Positions 1 through 6,642 of a DNA stretch of 7,548 nucleotides are shown piece after piece. The DNA is from an uncultured PS1 clade bacterium. GTDB taxonomy: Bacteria > Pseudomonadota > Gammaproteobacteria > PS1 > Pseudothioglobaceae. The position numbers and the translations under genes are program-made. The notes below the pieces were generated by a model. It was not told the DNA's origin. It did not search any database and saw only the letters and a program-made list of their open reading frames with translations. The number at the start of each line of letters is the position of its first letter. The first letter of the stretch is position 1. The stretch is taken from NCBI GenBank assembly GCA_937950605.1, contig CALFDA010000052.1:1-7548 (forward strand), given 5' to 3'.

Positions 1-45
1 TTTCTCATAAACTAATTTTTACTAATCGAGAATTACAATAAGCAA

Positions 46-1254
46 ATGCAATACAACAAAAATTTTTATCAAATACATGCTAATAACGAGATTTTTCAGC
101 GCATTAAAGACGAGCGTAAAACCATTGGTCATTATAATTTAGCCTACCAAGATACCAGCGATATTAAAGCGTACGCTAACACAATAAAGCAAAAACATAT
201 TGTTGTTCTTGGCATTGGTGGCTCAAGTTTAGGCACTAAAGCGATTTATGAGTTTTTGTTGCCATCTAACACCTATCAAAAAGATTTAGTTTTTTTAGAA
301 ACGATTGATCCGCTTGAAATCAATCATTATTTGGCTAAACTTAATATTACTAATGCGCATTTTGTAGTAATTTCAAAATCGGGCAATACGATTGAAACCA
401 TAAGCCTGTTTAAATATTTAAACACTTTGGTTACTATAAGCGCTGATAATTGCACTATCGTTTCTGAGTCTGGAAGCAAATTAACTCGGTTTGCAAAACA
501 TCAATCTATCAAAACGTTTAAGTTAGCCAAAAACATTAGCGGACGTTTTTCGGTATTTAGCGTAGTTGGTTTGGTGCCTTTAGCAATGGTGGGCGTAGAT
601 ATTGACAATTTAGTTGATGGTTGTAGGCGTATTTCAGATGGCTTTTTTAAACAATCAAAATATTATGACCCTATTATCAATAAAGCGCGATTTATAGTAG
701 AAAATAAAGCGCGATTTAATATTAATGCAATTTTTTCTTATTCTTCTTCATTAGAAGGTTTTAATAAATGGTATGTGCAACTTTGGGCAGAAAGTTTAGG
801 CAAGATGAATATTAACAAAACTCGTCAAGCATTGACACCAGTAGCCTTAATCGGACCAGTTGATCAGCATAGTTTTTTGCAACTTATTATCGATGGTGTG
901 CGTGATAAGACTGTAACTTTTATTAAAATTGCTGACTTAAAAGACAATACTATTATTCCTAAATCTAATACAAAAGCGTTTTCTTTATTAGGGTTAGAAT
1001 ATGTTGAGGGACTTAGTTTTAACGAGTTGCTTAACCAACAAGCAGATGCAACTATCCAATTAGTTGAAAATCAAACAGACATTCCTTGTGATGTGATTAC
1101 AATTTCCACAATTGATGAATATAATATTGCCAAATTGATGTTTAGCTATCAATTACTAGTTTCCGCTATCGGTAAATTCTTACAAATTAATACCTACGAC
1201 CAGCCTTGTGTAGAACAGGGCAAAACCATTCTTAAAAATAACATAAGGGGTTAA
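46..1254 (+). CDS. pgi: Glucose-6-phosphate isomerase, short form
   Basis: Cytosolic enzyme interconverting glucose-6-phosphate and fructose-6-phosphate, linking glycolysis/gluconeogenesis to sugar-nucleotide synthesis. The 402-residue product carries the family signatures in order: the GIGGSSLG sugar-phosphate loop (56-63), SKSGNT phosphate-binding motif (110-115), GRFSV (166-170), the QLWAESLGK block with the probable catalytic Glu249, the GPVDQHSFLQ signature with His275, and the C-terminal QGK with Lys393. It is much shorter than the ~550-residue E. coli enzyme; the missing part is mainly N-terminal, before the first sugar-phosphate loop. It looks instead like the ~400-residue form I recall from Campylobacter-type bacteria. 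All key motifs are present, so it is probably a functional short form and not a truncation. The first ATG is used; no strong Shine-Dalgarno is visible. Its TAA overlaps or nearly touches the galU start, so the two are likely translationally coupled. Bases 1-45 hold no identifiable gene. Confidence 0.93.
   Translation: MQYNKNFYQIHANNEIFQRIKDERKTIGHYNLAYQDTSDIKAYANTIKQKHIVVLGIGGSSLGTKAIYEFLLPSNTYQKDLVFLETIDPLEINHYLAKLNITNAHFVVISKSGNTIETISLFKYLNTLVTISADNCTIVSESGSKLTRFAKHQSIKTFKLAKNISGRFSVFSVVGLVPLAMVGVDIDNLVDGCRRISDGFFKQSKYYDPIINKARFIVENKARFNINAIFSYSSSLEGFNKWYVQLWAESLGKMNINKTRQALTPVALIGPVDQHSFLQLIIDGVRDKTVTFIKIADLKDNTIIPKSNTKAFSLLGLEYVEGLSFNELLNQQADATIQLVENQTDIPCDVITISTIDEYNIAKLMFSYQLLVSAIGKFLQINTYDQPCVEQGKTILKNNIRG
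679..718 (+). repeat. In-frame 24-bp-offset direct repeat inside pgi
   Basis: A 16-bp sequence (AATAAAGCGCGATTTA) occurs at 679-694 and again at 703-718, offset by exactly 24 bp. It encodes NKARF twice (residues 212-216 and 220-224). This looks like a small in-frame duplication of eight codons within a helical, non-catalytic part of Pgi, although chance plus repeated codon choice is possible. Confidence 0.6.
1245..1250 (+). promoter_or_regulatory. Ribosome binding site deciding the galU start
   Basis: AAGGGG lies 3 nt before the ATG at 1254 and 6 nt before the ATG at 1257. The second spacing is closer to the usual range, which favours the start at 1257. The site lies within the last codons of pgi, consistent with coupled translation. 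Confidence 0.5.
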
Positions 1255-1256
1255 TG

Positions 1257-2102
1257 ATGTGTGTTATCAATAAATGTGTGTTTCCAGTTGCAGGTTATGG
1301 CACGAGGTTTTTGCCAGTTACTAAAGCCATTCCCAAAGAAATGTTGCCAGTACTCACCAAGCCACTTATTCAATATGGCGTAGAAGAGGCTTTGGGTGCT
1401 GGTATTTACAACATGATAATGGTAACGAACGCATACAAACAAGCTATTGCAAACCACTTTAAACCACATCTTGATATTGAAAGAAATGTTAAAAATACAA
1501 ATAAAGCAATTTTGCTTGATGAAGTCAATGCTATCTCTAAGGAGTGTGACTTTTCTTATATTCAACAGCAGCAAATGCTAGGTTTAGGACATGCGATTTA
1601 TACAGCAAAACCACTAATTGACAAAGAATCATTTGCGGTGATTTTGCCAGATGATTTGTGTATCAATACGGGGGATAGTGTATTGCTACAAATGACTAAA
1701 TTATATAAACAACACCCTGATTGCTGTATTGTTGCAGTTGAAGAAGTGCCATCAAGCGAAGTTGATAAATATGGTGTGATTGATGGTGAGTTATTAGCTA
1801 ATTCAAGCAATGCTTATCGCGTGCATAATATGATAGAAAAGCCCAAGTTATCACAAGCACCAAGCAATTTGGCAATTATTGGTCGCTATGTTCTTACACA
1901 TGAAATTTTTGCTACTTTAGCACACACACAAGCCGATAAAAATGCCGAGATTCAAATTACTGATGCTTTAATGTCGCTTGCTGAATCTGGCAAGGTTATT
2001 GCTTATAAATTTCAAGGTAGACGCTTTGATTGCGGCAGTGTGAAAGGTTTTGTCGAGGCTAATGGAGTTTTTGCAAAAGCACAATTCAAAAGCACAAATT
2101 AA
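1257..2102 (+). CDS. galU: UTP--glucose-1-phosphate uridylyltransferase
   Basis: Makes UDP-glucose from UTP and glucose-1-phosphate in the cytosol, feeding lipopolysaccharide, capsule and storage-glycan synthesis. The 281-residue product (numbered from the ATG at 1257) is a full-length nucleotidyltransferase of the GalU type. It has the N-terminal AGYGTRFLPVTK nucleotide-binding loop followed by PKEMLP (12-31), a GLGHAI motif near residue 110, ILPDD (129-133) with the metal-binding Asp region, YGVID (172-176), MIEKP (192-196), GRYVL (209-213) and RFDCGS (256-261). Length matches the usual 280-300 residues. An ATG at 1254 would overlap the pgi stop (TAATG) and add one Met; the 1257 start fits the AAGGGG spacing better. 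Pairing with pgi makes metabolic sense, though the phosphoglucomutase that links the two reactions is not in the window. No clear terminator follows. Confidence 0.94.
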   Translation: MCVINKCVFPVAGYGTRFLPVTKAIPKEMLPVLTKPLIQYGVEEALGAGIYNMIMVTNAYKQAIANHFKPHLDIERNVKNTNKAILLDEVNAISKECDFSYIQQQQMLGLGHAIYTAKPLIDKESFAVILPDDLCINTGDSVLLQMTKLYKQHPDCCIVAVEEVPSSEVDKYGVIDGELLANSSNAYRVHNMIEKPKLSQAPSNLAIIGRYVLTHEIFATLAHTQADKNAEIQITDALMSLAESGKVIAYKFQGRRFDCGSVKGFVEANGVFAKAQFKSTN

Positions 2103-2359
2103 GCTATGTAAGTCCTTACACCGATTATCAAGTTTTTATATTGACATTAAAAATGTACTGTACAGTGATGCTGTATCCAACTTTAAGCATTACAATTATC
2201 TCTCATTAGAACATGTAATACACTTTCGCTGTTTATCGTTTTTCGGCATGATTTTTGTTATACAGTGGGACGTTAATTTTGCTATTTTTATTGACATGTA
2301 TTGATTATTGTGCCTAGCAAAAGTGAAAAAAATGTTGGACTTAATGGCATAATGCATAT
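2103..2359. other. galU-nudE spacer, no gene seen
   Basis: 257 bp without a supportable gene; the open frame crossing from galU to about 2304 is in an alternate frame, and its predicted peptide resembles no protein I know. Visible elements are a TTGACA at 2141-2146 and another at 2291-2296 (both resemble -35 boxes but lack a convincing -10 at 16-18 bp), a 10-bp palindrome ACTGTACAGT at 2157-2166, a small inverted repeat TACAG-N5-CTGTA at 2161-2175, a second TACAGTG at 2261-2267, and ATTACA/TGTAAT arms at 2189-2194 and 2214-2219. No hairpin followed by a T run was found, so no terminator is called. Confidence 0.6.
2348..2353 (+). promoter_or_regulatory. Candidate extended -10 box for nudE
   Basis: CATAAT preceded by TGG (an extended -10 TGn pattern) ends 6 nt before the nudE ATG. 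If used, transcription would start at or next to the A of the ATG, giving a leaderless mRNA. The matching -35 region is weak. The AT-rich background makes chance matches common. Confidence 0.4.
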
Positions 2360-2908
2360 ATGCACAAAAAACCAAAAGTATCTAATATAAAAAATATTGC
2401 AACGACAAAATTTTTTAACATTCAATCAATAGATGTTGAATTCTCTAATGGTGAGAAACGACAATATGAGCGTTTAAAGCCATCATGCGAGAGTGCTGTA
2501 TTAGTTGTTCCTATGCTAGATGATAATGCAGTGCTAATGATTTATGAATATTCTGGCGGCACTGATAAATATGAGTTAACTCTTGTTAAAGGCAAAATTG
2601 ATGAGGGAGAATCTACATTTGAGGCTGCTAATAGAGAGTTGATTGAAGAAATTGGCTATGGCGCGAAAAAACTTTCTTTTATCAAAACTATGACTTTAGC
2701 ACCGGGTTATCAATCTAATATTACCCATATCGTTTTAGCACAAGATTTATACCGAGACCATGCTAAAGGTGATGAGCCTGAACCATTAGAGGTGGTTAAA
2801 CACAAACTGTCTGATTTAGAGCAATTAGTGTATAACAAAGATTTAACCGAAGCTAGAACAATCGCGGCATTGTATATGGCAAGGGCTGTGATTAAAAATC
2901 AAAAATAA
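2360..2908 (+). CDS. nudE: ADP compounds hydrolase NudE (Nudix family)
   Basis: Cytosolic Nudix pyrophosphatase; the E. coli NudE family hydrolyses ADP-ribose, NADH and Ap3A-type compounds to AMP plus a second phosphate product, a housecleaning role. The 182-residue protein contains a perfect Nudix box, GX5EX7REUXEEXGU, at residues 78-100 (Gly78, Glu84, Arg92-Glu93, Glu96-Glu97, Gly99), whose glutamates bind the divalent metal. Family assignment beyond generic Nudix rests on NudE-like surrounding blocks: FSNG near 28-31, the YEL segment before the box, LAPGYQSN after it, and GDEPEPL (137-143). Length agrees with E. coli NudE (~185). The ATG at 2360 is the only reasonable start (an in-frame stop lies at 2342), yet it has no Shine-Dalgarno. 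It stands alone between two spacers of more than 250 bp and is probably its own transcription unit. Confidence 0.9.
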   Translation: MHKKPKVSNIKNIATTKFFNIQSIDVEFSNGEKRQYERLKPSCESAVLVVPMLDDNAVLMIYEYSGGTDKYELTLVKGKIDEGESTFEAANRELIEEIGYGAKKLSFIKTMTLAPGYQSNITHIVLAQDLYRDHAKGDEPEPLEVVKHKLSDLEQLVYNKDLTEARTIAALYMARAVIKNQK

Positions 2909-2921
2909 TTTTCCGCATAAG

Positions 2922-3004
2922 CCAACAAGGGTCTGGTTTGTTGTTGGTATCTTACTCGCCGATAGTGATTAGCCAACGAGTATTTGATAATGAGTAGCCC
3001 TTGT
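2922..3004 (+). ncRNA. Possible structured RNA element with alternative stems
   Basis: Three sets of complementary arms are visible. CCAACAA (2922-2928) can pair with TTGTTGG (2941-2947). ACAAGGG (2925-2931) can pair with CCCTTGT (2998-3004), which excludes the first pairing. Inside the outer stem, TACTCG (2953-2958) pairs with CGAGTA (2977-2982), extended across a small internal loop by TATC (2948-2951) with GATA (2986-2989). GTTGG (2943-2947) could also pair with the second CCAAC (2973-2977). Overlapping, mutually exclusive stems are seen in attenuators and riboswitches, but no known class is recognised and no T run follows. It may equally be the 3' end or decay signal of the nudE transcript. 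Confidence 0.3.
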
Positions 3005-3066
3005 CAGTATTATTTTAGTTAAATAAGAAGTTGAAAAATTACAGATGAGGAGTATAAAAAGCACTG

Positions 3067-3081
3067 GTGCAAAAATTGCAC
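3067..3081. repeat. Perfect inverted repeat GTGCAA-AAA-TTGCAC
   Basis: Six-base arms around a 3-nt centre, with a further GCAC at 3061-3064 that can also pair with the GTGC, and GTGCTT at 3139-3144 complementary to AAGCAC at 3059-3064. It sits about 120 bp upstream of pyrD and could be an operator half-site pair or an RNA hairpin; no regulator can be named. Confidence 0.35.
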
Positions 3082-3190
3082 AAATCACTATAATTCAATT
3101 AGCAAAATCCTTAAACGCGTTTATGTTGCATTAGTGAGGTGCTTAAAATTTAATCTGTAGAGGGACTATTTTATTAAAATCTGCTTTAAG

Positions 3191-3196
3191 TATAAT
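3191..3196 (+). promoter_or_regulatory. Consensus -10 box (TATAAT) abutting pyrD
   Basis: A perfect TATAAT ends 6 nt before the pyrD ATG, the same spacing as the CATAAT before nudE. Transcription would begin at about the A of the ATG, giving a leaderless message that probably also carries leuS. The -35 region around 3167-3174 matches consensus poorly. Confidence 0.45.
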
Positions 3197-3202
3197 TACT
3201 CT

Positions 3203-4141
3203 ATGCATAACAATCTAAAAACTCAATTTTGTAATCTGTCTTTGAATTCACCGATTATTTTGCTATCTGGTTGTGTTGGTTTTGGCAAAGAATACACTCG
3301 TATTGAGGGCTTTTCGAATAAAGATGTAGGCGCGGTTTGCCTCAAAGGCACAACGCTTGAACCACGCCTTGGCAATACTTTGCATAGGGTTTATGAAACC
3401 CCTGAGGGCATGATTAATGCTATTGGGCTACAAAATCCGGGTAGCAATGTTGTTATCAATGAAATTCTACCAACCTTAGATAAGAGTGAGACGCGTTTTA
3501 TTATTAATATTTCAGGTTCATCTGTAGCAGAATATGGCGAGATTACCAAACTCTTTGACGATACCGATATTGACGGCATAGAAATCAATATTTCTTGTCC
3601 AAACGTTAAAGAAGGTGGCGTGGCTTTTGGCAATGACCCCGATATGTCATATCGGGTGGTGGACATTTGCAGGAAAAATACAAGCAAACCTATTATTACT
3701 AAACTATCCCCCAATCAAAGTGATATTGCTGTTTCGGCTCAACGCTGTATTGATGCAGGTACAGATGCCTTGGCAGTAATTAATACACTGATGGGTATGG
3801 TGATTGATACTAAAACAAGAAAACCTATTATTGGCAATAATCAGGGGGGCTTGTCGGGTGCTGCTATTAAGCCAGTTGCGCTGTTAAAAGTACACCAAGT
3901 TTACCAAGTCAGCAAGCAATACAATGTGCCGATTATCGGTCAAGGCGGCATTATAAGTGCCAACGATGCACTTGAATTTATCATTGCAGGCGCATCTGCT
4001 GTTGGAGTTGGAACAGCACTATTTTACGACCCTTTGGTGTGTCATAAAATCAACAATGGAATTAGTCAATATTTGATAGACAATAACCTAGATACCATTA
4101 ATGAATTAGTTGGAACACTAGAACTCAATACTATCTATTAG
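3203..4141 (+). CDS. pyrD: Dihydroorotate dehydrogenase, class 1B-like catalytic subunit
   Basis: Flavoenzyme of pyrimidine synthesis that oxidises dihydroorotate to orotate on an FMN-bearing TIM barrel. Of 312 residues, the visible blocks are KGTT with Lys48, TLEPRLGN (51-58), NAIGLQNPG (72-80), NISCPN (129-134) with Cys132 as catalytic base, a strand ending in Lys167 (TKLSPN), the NTLMGM and GGLSG blocks (194-199 and 215-219), and the FMN-phosphate motifs GQGG (246-249) and GVGTALF (268-274). Cysteine instead of serine at the base position marks a class 1 (soluble) enzyme; the GMVID, TRKP and GGLSGAAIKP pattern is that of the PyrDB type, which normally pairs with the PyrK iron-sulfur/FAD subunit. 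No pyrK lies in the window. This differs from the membrane class 2 PyrD usual in gammaproteobacteria. The start at 3203 aligns with family N-termini but has no Shine-Dalgarno. leuS follows after 26 bp. Confidence 0.92.
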   Translation: MHNNLKTQFCNLSLNSPIILLSGCVGFGKEYTRIEGFSNKDVGAVCLKGTTLEPRLGNTLHRVYETPEGMINAIGLQNPGSNVVINEILPTLDKSETRFIINISGSSVAEYGEITKLFDDTDIDGIEINISCPNVKEGGVAFGNDPDMSYRVVDICRKNTSKPIITKLSPNQSDIAVSAQRCIDAGTDALAVINTLMGMVIDTKTRKPIIGNNQGGLSGAAIKPVALLKVHQVYQVSKQYNVPIIGQGGIISANDALEFIIAGASAVGVGTALFYDPLVCHKINNGISQYLIDNNLDTINELVGTLELNTIY

Positions 4142-4152
4142 CCTTGTTATTT

Positions 4153-4156
4153 GGAG
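4153..4156 (+). promoter_or_regulatory. Ribosome binding site fixing the leuS start
   Basis: GGAG within TTTGGAG lies 11 nt upstream of the ATG at 4168, slightly long but usable. It lies downstream of the alternative TTG at 4144 and so cannot serve that codon, which supports initiation at 4168. Confidence 0.55.
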
Positions 4157-4167
4157 TTAAAAAAAAT

Positions 4168-6618
4168 ATGAACCAAGAATATAATGCCCAAACCATTGAA
4201 GCACAGGCACAACAATATTGGAAAACAAACAAATCTTTCGAAGTCGTTGAAGACACTACAAAAACAAAATTTTACTGTTTAAGCATGTTTCCATATCCGT
4301 CAGGACGACTACACATGGGACATGTTCGCAATTATAGTATTGGCGATGTAATTGCCCGTTTTCAAAAAATGCAAGGTAAAAATGTTTTGCAACCTATTGG
4401 CTGGGATGCTTTTGGTTTGCCCGCTGAAAATGCTGCACTTAAAAACCAAGCAACTCCCGCTAACTGGACTTACCAAAACATCAGCACCATGAGAGAGCAA
4501 TTAACCCAACTAGGTTTTGGCTATGATTGGTCTCGCGAGATTGCTACTTGCCATCCAGAATATTACCGTTGGGAGCAATGGTTGTTTATCAAATTGTTTA
4601 AAAAAGGTTTAGTTTATAAAAAAAATGCTATTGTTAATTGGGACCCTGTGGACCAAACTGTGCTTGCCAATGAACAAGTGATTGATGGACGCGGTTGGCG
4701 TTCTGGTGCGCAAATTGAAAGAAAATCAATATCCCAATGGTTTATGCGCATTACCGATTATGCCGATGAATTATTAAACGATTTAGAAAAACTCAAAGGC
4801 TGGCCAGATTCGGTTAAAACCATGCAAAAAAACTGGATTGGTAAATCAAGGGGTTTAGAAATAGATTTTGCTAGAGCAGAATCTGAATCTTTGAGGGTCT
4901 ACACAACACGTCCAGATACACTTATGGGCGTTACTTACTTAGCGATTGCAGCCGAACACCCTTTGGCACTTGAAGCGGGCAAAAACAATACTAGCATACA
5001 AAACTTTATTAATGAGTGTAAATCTATTAAAGCCTCTGAAGCCACTATGGAAACTATGGAAAAAAAAGGCATTGATTCGGGGCTAAAGTGTATACACCCG
5101 ATTACCAGCGAACAAGTACCCATTTGGATTGCTAATTTTGTATTGATGGGCTATGGCACAGGCGCAGTGATGAGTGTTCCAGCACACGACGAGCGCGACT
5201 ACGATTTTGCCAAAAAATACAATATCAATATCAGACAAGTTATTAACAAAGAGCGAAATATTGACCAAGGCGCAATTATTGATAAAGGAATACTGTTTAA
5301 CTCTGGACCATTCGATGGCATGAATTTTGATCAAGCTTTTGATGCAATTGCTAAAATCCTTATGGAAAAAAATTTAGGCAACAAAGCAACTAACTATCGT
5401 TTGCGCGATTGGGGGGTGTCTCGACAACGCTACTGGGGTTGTCCCATTCCAATTATCAATTGTCCTAACTGCGGTTCAGTAGCAGTTCCTAAAAACGATT
5501 TACCCGTTATCTTGCCTGAAGAAGTGACATTTGATGGGATTGGTTCACCGATTAAAAAAATGCCAGAATTTTATCAAACCACTTGCCCAAAATGTGGCAC
5601 TGATGCAAAACGTGAGACTGATACTTTTGATACTTTTTTTGAATCTAGTTGGTATTTTGTCCGTTATGCCTGCAAGGACAATAACCTAGCAATGTTAGAT
5701 GAACGCGCTAATTATTGGCTAGATAATGGTGGTGTTGACCAATATATTGGTGGTATTGAACATGCTATTTTGCATCTGCTATATGCACGATTTTTCAACA
5801 AACTTTTGCGTGACGAGGGTTTGACTAACAACGATGAACCTTTTAAAAATCTGCTTACACAAGGCATGGTTTTAAAAGATGGTGCTAAAATGAGTAAATC
5901 CAGAGGCAACACTGTCGATCCACAAGAAATGATTGCCAAATATGGCGCAGATACCGTGCGTTTATTCGTTTTGTTTGCTGCCCCACCAACGCAAGACTTA
6001 GAATGGAGTAATTCGGGTTTAGAAGGTGCTCAACGCTTTATTAATAAAGTCTATCGCTTAGTAGAGATTTTTGTTAAAGATAAAACAAGCAACACTGTTG
6101 GCACTTTGGACAACCTCAATAAAGCACAAAAAAATATGCGTTTTAAAACCCATCAAGCACTGCAAAAAATCACTGATGATATTAAGCGTAGACACCTGTT
6201 TAACACTGTCATTGCCGCACTTATGGAGCTTAGCAATACGCTATCAAAGTTCACAGATACTGTGGATAGTGCAATGGCGGTGCGTGAAGAATCTTTGCAA
6301 ATCTTACTAAAAACACTCAGCCCAATTGCACCACATATATGCCACTATCTATGGCAAGCATTAGGACACAATAAAGCAATTATTGATGAGACTTGGCCAA
6401 GTGTTGACGCAAGCGCACTAATGCAAGACGAGGTACAAATTGTCGTTCAAGTCAATGGTAAATTACGCGCTAAATTGATGATACCTGTTGATGCTAACAA
6501 GGAGCAAATAAAGACACAAGCCCTAACTAATACAAATGTTGCCAAATTTACTAATGGTAAAATTATAACTAAAATGATTGTTGTACCGAATAAACTGGTG
6601 AATATTGTTATAAAATAA
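4168..6618 (+). CDS. leuS: Leucyl-tRNA synthetase
   Basis: Class I aminoacyl-tRNA synthetase charging tRNA-Leu in the cytosol, with editing of mischarged amino acids. The 816-residue product (counted from the ATG at 4168) has the full bacterial domain order. The Rossmann catalytic core carries the HIGH-type motif HMGH (49-52) and GWDAFGLPAENAA soon after. The CP1 editing domain shows the threonine-rich TTRPDT (246-251) and the VPAHDERD block (337-344). The core resumes with DWGVSRQRYWG (414-424), a four-cysteine zinc-type insert (Cys432, Cys435, Cys473, Cys476), and KMSKS (574-578). An alpha-helical anticodon-binding domain follows, then a C-terminal domain beginning with VQIVVQVNGKLRAK (about 757-770). 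Length matches the usual ~820-870. A TTG at 4144 would add eight residues; the ATG fits the ribosome site and known N-termini better. No terminator is visible before the adhesin gene 24 bp downstream. Confidence 0.97.
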   Translation: MNQEYNAQTIEAQAQQYWKTNKSFEVVEDTTKTKFYCLSMFPYPSGRLHMGHVRNYSIGDVIARFQKMQGKNVLQPIGWDAFGLPAENAALKNQATPANWTYQNISTMREQLTQLGFGYDWSREIATCHPEYYRWEQWLFIKLFKKGLVYKKNAIVNWDPVDQTVLANEQVIDGRGWRSGAQIERKSISQWFMRITDYADELLNDLEKLKGWPDSVKTMQKNWIGKSRGLEIDFARAESESLRVYTTRPDTLMGVTYLAIAAEHPLALEAGKNNTSIQNFINECKSIKASEATMETMEKKGIDSGLKCIHPITSEQVPIWIANFVLMGYGTGAVMSVPAHDERDYDFAKKYNINIRQVINKERNIDQGAIIDKGILFNSGPFDGMNFDQAFDAIAKILMEKNLGNKATNYRLRDWGVSRQRYWGCPIPIINCPNCGSVAVPKNDLPVILPEEVTFDGIGSPIKKMPEFYQTTCPKCGTDAKRETDTFDTFFESSWYFVRYACKDNNLAMLDERANYWLDNGGVDQYIGGIEHAILHLLYARFFNKLLRDEGLTNNDEPFKNLLTQGMVLKDGAKMSKSRGNTVDPQEMIAKYGADTVRLFVLFAAPPTQDLEWSNSGLEGAQRFINKVYRLVEIFVKDKTSNTVGTLDNLNKAQKNMRFKTHQALQKITDDIKRRHLFNTVIAALMELSNTLSKFTDTVDSAMAVREESLQILLKTLSPIAPHICHYLWQALGHNKAIIDETWPSVDASALMQDEVQIVVQVNGKLRAKLMIPVDANKEQIKTQALTNTNVAKFTNGKIITKMIVVPNKLVNIVIK

Positions 6619-6642
6619 CTATCTAAATTTTTTGTTAAAAGC

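Larger units (their letters stand above)
2909..3202. other. nudE-pyrD spacer, rich in inverted repeats
   Basis: 294 bp with no supportable coding sequence: stops are frequent in all frames and no tRNA-like T-arm is seen. The left third (2922-3004) holds nested inverted repeats described separately. The middle holds a purine-rich GAGGAG at 3047-3052 that resembles a Shine-Dalgarno but has no convincing reading frame after it, and a tight inverted repeat at 3067-3081. An AGAGGGA at about 3160-3165 also looks like a ribosome site, but lies too far (about 37 nt) from the pyrD ATG and only an ATT codon follows it at suitable spacing. The right end carries the TATAAT next to pyrD. Confidence 0.6.

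Noticed and set aside
1251..1574. 107-codon minus-strand frame opposite galU
   Set aside because: Lies wholly opposite the well-supported galU gene and its peptide looks like antisense translation.
2157..2175. Possible LexA box around the ACTGTACAGT palindrome
   Set aside because: The arrangement is not CTGT-N8-ACAG; the CTGT and ACAG elements have the wrong order or spacing.
2050..2304. 84-codon open frame crossing the galU end into the spacer
   Set aside because: It overlaps galU in another frame, has no ribosome site and its peptide resembles no protein I know; rich in residues expected from translated AT-rich noncoding DNA.
2922..2960. Rho-independent terminator after nudE
   Set aside because: The CCAACAA/TTGTTGG hairpin is AT-rich, has a 12-nt loop and is followed by TATCTTACTC instead of a T run.
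3047..3093. Leader peptide after GAGGAG (GTG start at 3067, eight codons)
   Set aside because: Spacing from the GAGGAG is about 14 nt, the start is GTG, and it has only two ordinary leucine codons, so a leuS-type attenuator peptide is not supported.
3161..3202. Upstream extension of pyrD from an ATT codon at 3173 behind AGAGGGA
   Set aside because: ATT initiation is very rare, and the ATG at 3203 already aligns with the usual N-terminus of the family.
4144..4167. TTG start giving an eight-residue extension of LeuRS
   Set aside because: The GGAG ribosome site lies downstream of the TTG, and the ATG at 4168 gives a typical LeuRS N-terminus.
6619..6642. Terminator or insertion-sequence scar between leuS and the adhesin
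   Set aside because: Only 24 bp, no hairpin, no target-site duplication or inverted repeat visible.
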